Positions 59,606 to 64,000 of a stretch of 64,000 nt of DNA are shown one piece after another (position 1 is the stretch's first letter; every line of letters starts with the position of its first letter). Source of the stretch: Pedomonas mirosovicensis (GTDB lineage Bacteria > Pseudomonadota > Alphaproteobacteria > Sphingomonadales > Sphingomonadaceae); assembly GCF_022569295.1 (NCBI RefSeq), contig NZ_JAKFIA010000001.1, positions 1,317,001 to 1,381,000 of the forward strand, given 5' to 3'. The notes under the pieces are model-generated. The model saw only the letters and a list, made by a program, of their open reading frames with translations. It searched no databases and was not told where the DNA came from. The position numbers and the translations under genes are program-made.

Positions 59606-60976
59606 TTAAAGCCCAGCGGTGAGGTGGTCAACCAGCCCGGCGAGGCTGGTGAACTCAACCGTGGCAATTTCGCGCCCACTGTTGCTACGAGGCGGCACAA
59701 AAGCGCGGGTGAAGCCGAGCTTGGCGGCCTCCTTGAGGCGGGCGGCGCTTTGAGACACGGGGCGAATCTCCCCCGACAGCGCGATTTCGCCATAAGCGAC
59801 GAGATCGTTTGGCATAGGACGGTCCACCAGCGCCGAGACGAGGGCGGCGGCCACCGCCATGTCCGCCGCCGGCTCGCTGATCCTGAGACCGCCCGCGACG
59901 TTGAGGTAGACCTCGTGCCCGGAGAAGGCGAGGCCGCAGCGTGCCTCCAGCACGGCGAGAATCATGGAGAGGCGGCCCGAATCCCAGCCGACGACGGCGC
60001 GCCGGGGTGTGGCGCCCGACGGCACCCGCACCACCAGAGCCTGCATTTCGACGAGCACCGGCCGCGTGCCCTCAACGCCCGCGAAGACGACGGAGCCGGC
60101 AACGGGCCGGTCCCGGTCCGTCAGGAACAGGGCGGAGGGGTTGGTGACTTCAACGAGGCCCTTCTCCCCCATCTCGAACACGCCGATCTCGTCCGTGCCG
60201 CCGAAGCGATTCTTCACCGCGCGCAGGATGCGGAAGGCATGGCTGCGCTCGCCCTCGAAGTAGAGCACGGTATCGACCATGTGTTCGAGCACGCGGGGAC
60301 CGGCGATCTGCCCGTCCTTGGTGACGTGGCCGACGAGTACCAGCGACGCGCCCGAGGTCTTGGCGTAGCGGATCAGCTCATGGGCGGCGGCGCGCACCTG
60401 GCTGACCGTGCCGGGGGCGGCCTCCAGCTGGTCGGAATAAAGCGTCTGGATCGAATCGATCACGAGCAGGGTGGGGGCAGGCTGCGACTCAAGGGTGGTG
60501 AGGATGTCCCGCACCGCCGTCGCCGAACCCAGCTGCACCGGCATCTGGGCAACGCCCAGCCGGTCGGCGCGCATGCGGACCTGATCCACCGCCTCCTCGC
60601 CCGAGATGTAGACGACCGAGCCGCCCTTCTCCGCAATGCGGGCGGCGGCTTGCAGGAGGATGGTGGACTTGCCGATGCCGGGGTCGCCGCCGATCAGCAC
60701 CGCGCAGCCGGGCACAAGGCCGCCGCCCAGCACCCGGTCGAACTCCGCCATGCCGACGGGACGGCGGGGCGCGGGCTCGATGTCGCTGGACAGGCTCGCC
60801 AGTTCGATCCGCCGCCCGCCCGAGCGCAGGCTGTGCTTGGCGGTGAACGGCGTGACGGTGGGGGCCGCGTCCTGCTCAAGCGTGTTCCAGCCCTGACAGT
60901 CCGGGCACTGGCCCATCCACTTGGACTGGATGGAGCCGCACGATTGGCAGACGTAGCGGGTTTGCGGTTTGGCCAT
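59606..60976 (-). CDS. radA: DNA repair protein RadA (Sms)
   Basis: 456 aa. Zinc finger CQSCGSIQSKWMGQCPDC, RecA-like core with Walker A GGDPGIGKST, the RadA-specific KNRFGGTDEIGVFEM (KNRFG), and a C-terminal Lon-like domain (GLRISEPAADMAVAAALVSALVDRPMPNDLVAYGEIALSGEIRPV). Branch-migration helicase in recombinational repair. A LexA-type box lies 12 bp upstream of the ATG. Confidence 0.96.
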   Translation of the reverse strand: MAKPQTRYVCQSCGSIQSKWMGQCPDCQGWNTLEQDAAPTVTPFTAKHSLRSGGRRIELASLSSDIEPAPRRPVGMAEFDRVLGGGLVPGCAVLIGGDPGIGKSTILLQAAARIAEKGGSVVYISGEEAVDQVRMRADRLGVAQMPVQLGSATAVRDILTTLESQPAPTLLVIDSIQTLYSDQLEAAPGTVSQVRAAAHELIRYAKTSGASLVLVGHVTKDGQIAGPRVLEHMVDTVLYFEGERSHAFRILRAVKNRFGGTDEIGVFEMGEKGLVEVTNPSALFLTDRDRPVAGSVVFAGVEGTRPVLVEMQALVVRVPSGATPRRAVVGWDSGRLSMILAVLEARCGLAFSGHEVYLNVAGGLRISEPAADMAVAAALVSALVDRPMPNDLVAYGEIALSGEIRPVSQSAARLKEAAKLGFTRAFVPPRSNSGREIATVEFTSLAGLVDHLTAGL

Positions 60977-60987
60977 GGGGTGTGCGT

Positions 60988-61002
60988 GTTCCTGATATGT
61001 TC
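60988..61002. promoter_or_regulatory. LexA (SOS) box upstream of radA
   Basis: GTTC-CTGATAT-GTTC matches GTTC-N7-GTTC and sits 12 bp before the radA ATG, almost the same offset as the box before uvrA. It would place radA and cvpA, possibly also cysS, under SOS control. Confidence 0.8.
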
Positions 61003-61347
61003 GTATTGGATATTAGGGAAGCGCGGGCGATGGGGCAAGGGAAGGTGGGTGTGTATGCATGAATTTGGTCTTGTTTTGCAGGGGGCTCGCCCCCTGAGCC
61101 CCTACGTTTTATCGGGACGTGTGCCCGGCGCTTGCTGGAGGCGGGGGGGGGTGATCGGGCCGCGTTTCAGAAGATTGCCGGAGCCGGAACGGAGCAACAG
61201 TTCCTTACTATCATTCAAGGTCAAGAGGCCGGGGAGCAGGGGCCCGGCAGGTGGACTGGAATGAGGCGGTGGATTGCGGGGGGCCGGCAGGGGGGTGGAT
61301 TGTGGGCTCAGCCAGGTGCCTCATGCGCGGCCGGGCAGGTAATTTCA

Positions 61348-61491
61348 TGTCACATATGACACTCTGCCAACTTGCCGTTGCCTGTGACGTGAGGTGGTGG
61401 AGGAGGGTTCGTCTGCTGTGTTCGGCCGGGCGGGTGTTGGCTATGCGGCTAGGGTGGACAGATTGGTCGTGTCAGGTACGACACTTTGCCA
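61348..61491 (+). repeat. Two copies of a 22-bp motif with inverted arms
   Basis: TGTCACATATGACACTCTGCCA (61348-61369) and its copy at 61470-61491 agree at 18 of 22 positions; each begins with TGTCA-4 nt-(T/C)GACA inverted arms followed by CT(C/T)TGCCA. They are 122 bp apart inside the enlarged copy 4 and may mark ends of a decayed insertion. Confidence 0.55.
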
Positions 61492-61501
61492 GATTAAGCA
61501 G

Positions 61502-61565
61502 CCGGTTGTTTGAGTTGCCGGTTGTTTGAGTTGCCGGTTGTTTGAGTTGCCGGATGTTTGAGCTG
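61502..61565 (+). repeat. 16-bp tandem repeat, four units
   Basis: CCGGTTGTTTGAGTTG three times exactly (61502, 61518, 61534) and a fourth unit with two changes (CCGGATGTTTGAGCTG, 61550-61565). Non-coding, in the gap between mlaF and radA. Confidence 0.9.
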
Positions 61566-61778
61566 CGGGGTGTTGAGGTGCGGCCTGTTGCGCTTCCTCC
61601 CGGCGAGCGTGGTGGATGCCTCCAACCACTCGGCAGGCGCAGCCTCTGGCGCGGGTGCGGCCCAGTCCAGCTCATCCAGCGGGCGCGGCGTTTTCCTGTG
61701 CGCGGCCCGGAAGACGAAGAGGCGGTGCAAGGGGGATTTATAGATCCCCCTTGAGAATAAACCTGACCCGAGAAGCCC

Positions 61779-62561
61779 TCAGCCCTTCATCAGGTCCATC
61801 TGGATGGGGCCTTCGGCGCGGCCGTTGACGAACTGGTCGACGTAGGGGTTGCCGCTGTTGTCGATCTGGTCGGCGGGGCCTTCCCAGATGATCTTGCCCT
61901 TGTAGAGCATGGCGATGCGATCCGCGATCTTGCGGGCGGAGGCCATGTCGTGGGTGATGGTGAGGGTGGTTGCGCCCAGGTCGCGCACGCGCTCGACGAT
62001 CAGCTCGTTGATGACATCGGCCATGATGGGATCAAGGCCGGTGGTGGGCTCATCGAAGAAGATGATCTCCGGCTTGGCGGCGATGGCGCGGGCGAGGCCG
62101 ACGCGCTTCTGCATGCCGCCCGAGAGCTCGGAGGGGCGCAGGTCGGCCACATCCGGCGTGAGGCCGACGCGGCGCAGGTTCTCGATGGCGATTTCCTTCG
62201 CTTCTTTTGCCTTCAGCCCATGGCCCTGCATCAGCCCGAAGGAGACGTTGCGCCAGACGGAGAGGCTGTCGAACAGCGCCGCGCCCTGGAACAGCATGCC
62301 GAACTTGTCCAGCACCTGGGCCCGGGCCTTGCCGCGCAGGCCGACGACGCTTTCGCCATCGACGAGGATGCGGCCCGCATCCGGGCGGAGAATGCCCAGG
62401 ATGCACTTGAGCAGCACCGACTTGCCGGTGCCCGAGCCGCCGATGATGACCAGGCTCTGGCCCTTGTCGACGGTGAGGTTGACGCCGTCCAGCACCACCT
62501 TGGGGCCGAAGCGCTTGGCAACGCCGTTGACGACGATCTTGGGGGAAGCAACATCCGTCAT
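61779..62561 (-). CDS. mlaF: ABC transporter ATPase, MlaF-like
   Basis: 260 aa. Walker A IGGSGTGKSVLLK, signature ELSGGMQKRVGLARAIA, Walker B EIIFFDEPTTGLDP and the H-loop in LTITHDMASARKIADR. With the MlaE-type permease this forms the core of the phospholipid (MCE) transporter. It overlaps mlaE (ATGA). No mlaD/MCE gene follows in the window, so the substrate-binding part must be encoded elsewhere. Confidence 0.9.
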   Translation of the reverse strand: MTDVASPKIVVNGVAKRFGPKVVLDGVNLTVDKGQSLVIIGGSGTGKSVLLKCILGILRPDAGRILVDGESVVGLRGKARAQVLDKFGMLFQGAALFDSLSVWRNVSFGLMQGHGLKAKEAKEIAIENLRRVGLTPDVADLRPSELSGGMQKRVGLARAIAAKPEIIFFDEPTTGLDPIMADVINELIVERVRDLGATTLTITHDMASARKIADRIAMLYKGKIIWEGPADQIDNSGNPYVDQFVNGRAEGPIQMDLMKG

Positions 62562-63343
62562 GAGCCGAAGACCAGAACCGTGATGACAAGGTTTGAGAAC
62601 AGGATGAGGATGAAGGCCGAGACCACCGCGTTGGTGGTGGCGCGGCCGACGCCCGCAGCGCCGCCGGTGGATTTGAAGCCGTGGTAGCAGCCCATCAGCG
62701 CGATGACGAGGCCGAACACCGCCGCCTTGACCAGCGAGGAGATCACGTCGTCGGCTTCAAGATACTGCTGGGTGACCTTGAGGTAGTTGGCCGGGTTGAA
62801 GCCCAGCCGCTCGGTGGCGATGAGAAAGCCGCCCAGAACGCCGATGATGTTGGCGACCAGCGTCAAGAGCGGCATCACGATCACCGCTGCCACGATGCGC
62901 GGCACGATGAGATACTTGAAGGGATCGGTGGAGAGGGTGGTCATGGCGTCGATCTGCTCGGTGACGCGCATGGTGCCCAGCTCCGCCGCCATGGAGGAGG
63001 AAACCCGGCCCGCGACCATGAGGCCGCCGAGCACCGGGCCCAGCTCGCGCACCATGGCGATGACCGTGACCGCCGCCACCGCGCTTTCGGCGTTGAAGCG
63101 CGAGCCGCCGACGAAGATCTGCTGGGCCAGCGCCGCGCCGGTGAAGAAGGCGGTGAGGCCAACCACCGGCAGCGAAAAGTAGCCGATGGAGAGCATCTGT
63201 TCGACCATGCGGCCGAAATAGAAGGGCGGGCGCACGATATGGCTGATGGCAAGCCCGGCGAACTTCGCCAGGCGGCCGATCGATGCGAGCCCGGCCAGGA
63301 ACACCCGGCCTATGATCGACAGGAAGTCAATGATCAGGGTCAC
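62558..63343 (-). CDS. mlaE: ABC transporter permease, MlaE family
   Basis: 261 aa. MlaE/YrbE fold with five or six membrane helices: FLSIIGRVFLAGLASIGRLAKF, VVGLTAFFTGAALAQQIF, AELGTMRVTEQIDAMTTLSTDPFKYLIVPRIVAAVIVMPLLTLVANIIGVLGG (the cytoplasmic coupling region) and GCYHGFKSTGGAAGVGRATTNAVV. Starts within the alr stop (ATGA), ends overlapping mlaF. Confidence 0.93.
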   Translation of the reverse strand: MTLIIDFLSIIGRVFLAGLASIGRLAKFAGLAISHIVRPPFYFGRMVEQMLSIGYFSLPVVGLTAFFTGAALAQQIFVGGSRFNAESAVAAVTVIAMVRELGPVLGGLMVAGRVSSSMAAELGTMRVTEQIDAMTTLSTDPFKYLIVPRIVAAVIVMPLLTLVANIIGVLGGFLIATERLGFNPANYLKVTQQYLEADDVISSLVKAAVFGLVIALMGCYHGFKSTGGAAGVGRATTNAVVSAFILILFSNLVITVLVFGS

Positions 63344-64000
63344 AGGGTCACTCTTGCCTCATGTTCCGGCGCTTCAGGGTGTGGCGCCTCGGTTTCCCGA
63401 ACAGCTGGACGTTCAGCACAATAATGCCGCTCATAGCGGTGGCCCAACAGGGTAAGCAACTCGTATTGCGACAAACCCGACCAGAGCGCAGCCTCAGCCA
63501 GAGGGATGCCATCGCCCAGCAGCGTTGCCCAGTCCCCCGGCTGGACGGCAGGCACGGCGCTGATATCGGCCGTGACCAGATCCATCGAGACGCGCCCGAC
63601 AACCGGGCAGCGCACGCCGCGCACCACAACCTGGCCCCGGCTGGAGAAGCCGCGCAGGTAGCCATCCGCATAGCCGATCGCCAGGGTGGCGAGGCGGGTG
63701 GGGGCGGCAGCGGCCCAGGTGGCGTTGTAGCCGACCGTCTCGCCGGCGGGTACGGTCTTTACCTGGATGACCTGCGCCTCGGCCTTTGCCACGGGCCGGA
63801 GGACGCCTTCCAGTGCCGGGTGAACCACGCCGCCGTAAAGGGCGATGCCGGGGCGGGCGAGATCGAAGAGGGCAGCGGGCGCCTCCACGATGCCAGCCGA
63901 GTTGGCAAGGCTGCGGCGACGGGCGGGCAGGCCTGCGGACAGGGCGGCGAACCTGTCTGCCTGACGGCGGGTGAGGGGGTGGCCCGGCTCATCCGCGCAG
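63340..64000 (-). CDS. alr: Alanine racemase, C-terminal part (5' end beyond window)
   Basis: Read from base 63999 downward the frame stays open and gives about 219 residues to the stop: SLANSAGI, LARPGIALYGG, the catalytic Tyr region TVGYNATWAAAA, ATLAIGYADGYLRGFSSRG and VVGRVSMDLVTADIS. These are the second half of the PLP-dependent racemase that supplies D-alanine for peptidoglycan. The start and the PLP Lys lie outside. Stop overlaps the mlaE start, so alr-mlaE-mlaF is one operon. Confidence 0.93.
   Translation of the reverse strand, partial: CADEPGHPLTRRQADRFAALSAGLPARRRSLANSAGIVEAPAALFDLARPGIALYGGVVHPALEGVLRPVAKAEAQVIQVKTVPAGETVGYNATWAAAAPTRLATLAIGYADGYLRGFSSRGQVVVRGVRCPVVGRVSMDLVTADISAVPAVQPGDWATLLGDGIPLAEAALWSGLSQYELLTLLGHRYERHYCAERPAVRETEAPHPEAPEHEARVTL

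Larger units (their letters stand above)
61079..61753. repeat. Dispersed hairpin-ended element, copy 4, enlarged by ~395 bp
   Basis: Left hairpin CAGGGGG-CTCG-CCCCCTG (61079-61096) and CCCCTACGTTTTATCGGGACGTG match copy 3. Core TTCCTTACTATCATTCAAG at 61201-61219, at the same distance (122 bp) from the left end as in copy 2. The right hairpin CAAGGGGGAT/ATCCCCCTTG (61728-61753), with GCGCGGCCC and GGTGCA before it, is as in copy 2 but about 395 bp further away. The 802-bp stretch 60977-61778 has no gene; the extra sequence holds the tandem repeat at 61502 and the paired 22-mers at 61348 and 61470. Confidence 0.65.

Noticed and set aside
61502-61565. CRISPR-like array
   Set aside because: Units are 16 bp and directly adjacent with no spacers; it is a simple tandem repeat and no cas genes are present.

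Overview
This is a high-GC, densely coded chromosomal segment from an alphaproteobacterium. The order serC-serA-hisZ-purA, the run pdxH / dnaJ-like / fabI / aroC, pyrB followed by a degenerate pyrC with ruvX nearby, otsB-otsA, and LexA-type GTTC-N7-GTTC boxes all point to Sphingomonadales or a close relative. This placement is inferred from gene content and order. Almost everything is housekeeping. I see no prophage, CRISPR array, transposase gene, tRNA or rRNA.

Left part (1-11.3 kb): the end of a ParA-like ATPase gene, a ribbon-helix-helix-like protein and a SPOR lipoprotein; then, on the minus strand, DUF3089 hydrolase - ruvX - pyrB - pseudo-pyrC; then gatCAB on the plus strand; then a DUF4810/DUF799 lipoprotein pair. 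Middle (11.3-31.8 kb): EVE-domain protein, a membrane-anchored unknown, a TPR protein with TonB-like C-terminal domains, otsB-otsA (trehalose synthesis), an MFS transporter, uvrA under a LexA box, Nudix, aroC, fabI, YihY, DnaJ-like, a 17-kDa-antigen lipoprotein, pdxH, CDF transporter, PhzF, moaE-moaD and pgsA.

Right part (31.9-64 kb): an MBL hydrolase plus acyl-CoA ligase behind a 16-bp palindromic operator, a YPQQ-repeat lipoprotein, a gamma-glutamyltranspeptidase-like enzyme with a LexA-type box inside its promoter, a hybrid histidine kinase, an AGCS symporter, glmM-thiD, an extensin-like lipoprotein, serC (with a structured leader) - serA - hisZ - purA, a CorC-type CBS protein, def, recR, an atypical QueD homologue, an IscU/NifU-like protein, a pyruvyl transferase, cysS, and radA-cvpA behind a third LexA-type box. 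The window ends in alr-mlaE-mlaF.

The least explained material is intergenic. Four related elements of about 280 bp (one expanded to about 675 bp) have hairpin ends and a near-invariant 19-nt core, CTCCTTANAATCATTCAAT. They lie at 30190-30465, 51959-52239, 55222-55511 and 61079-61753, and look like a dispersed MITE-like or structured-RNA family. Together with three LexA-type boxes (uvrA, radA, ggt-like), these are the observations I would follow first. I did not find a convincing undescribed multi-gene system.
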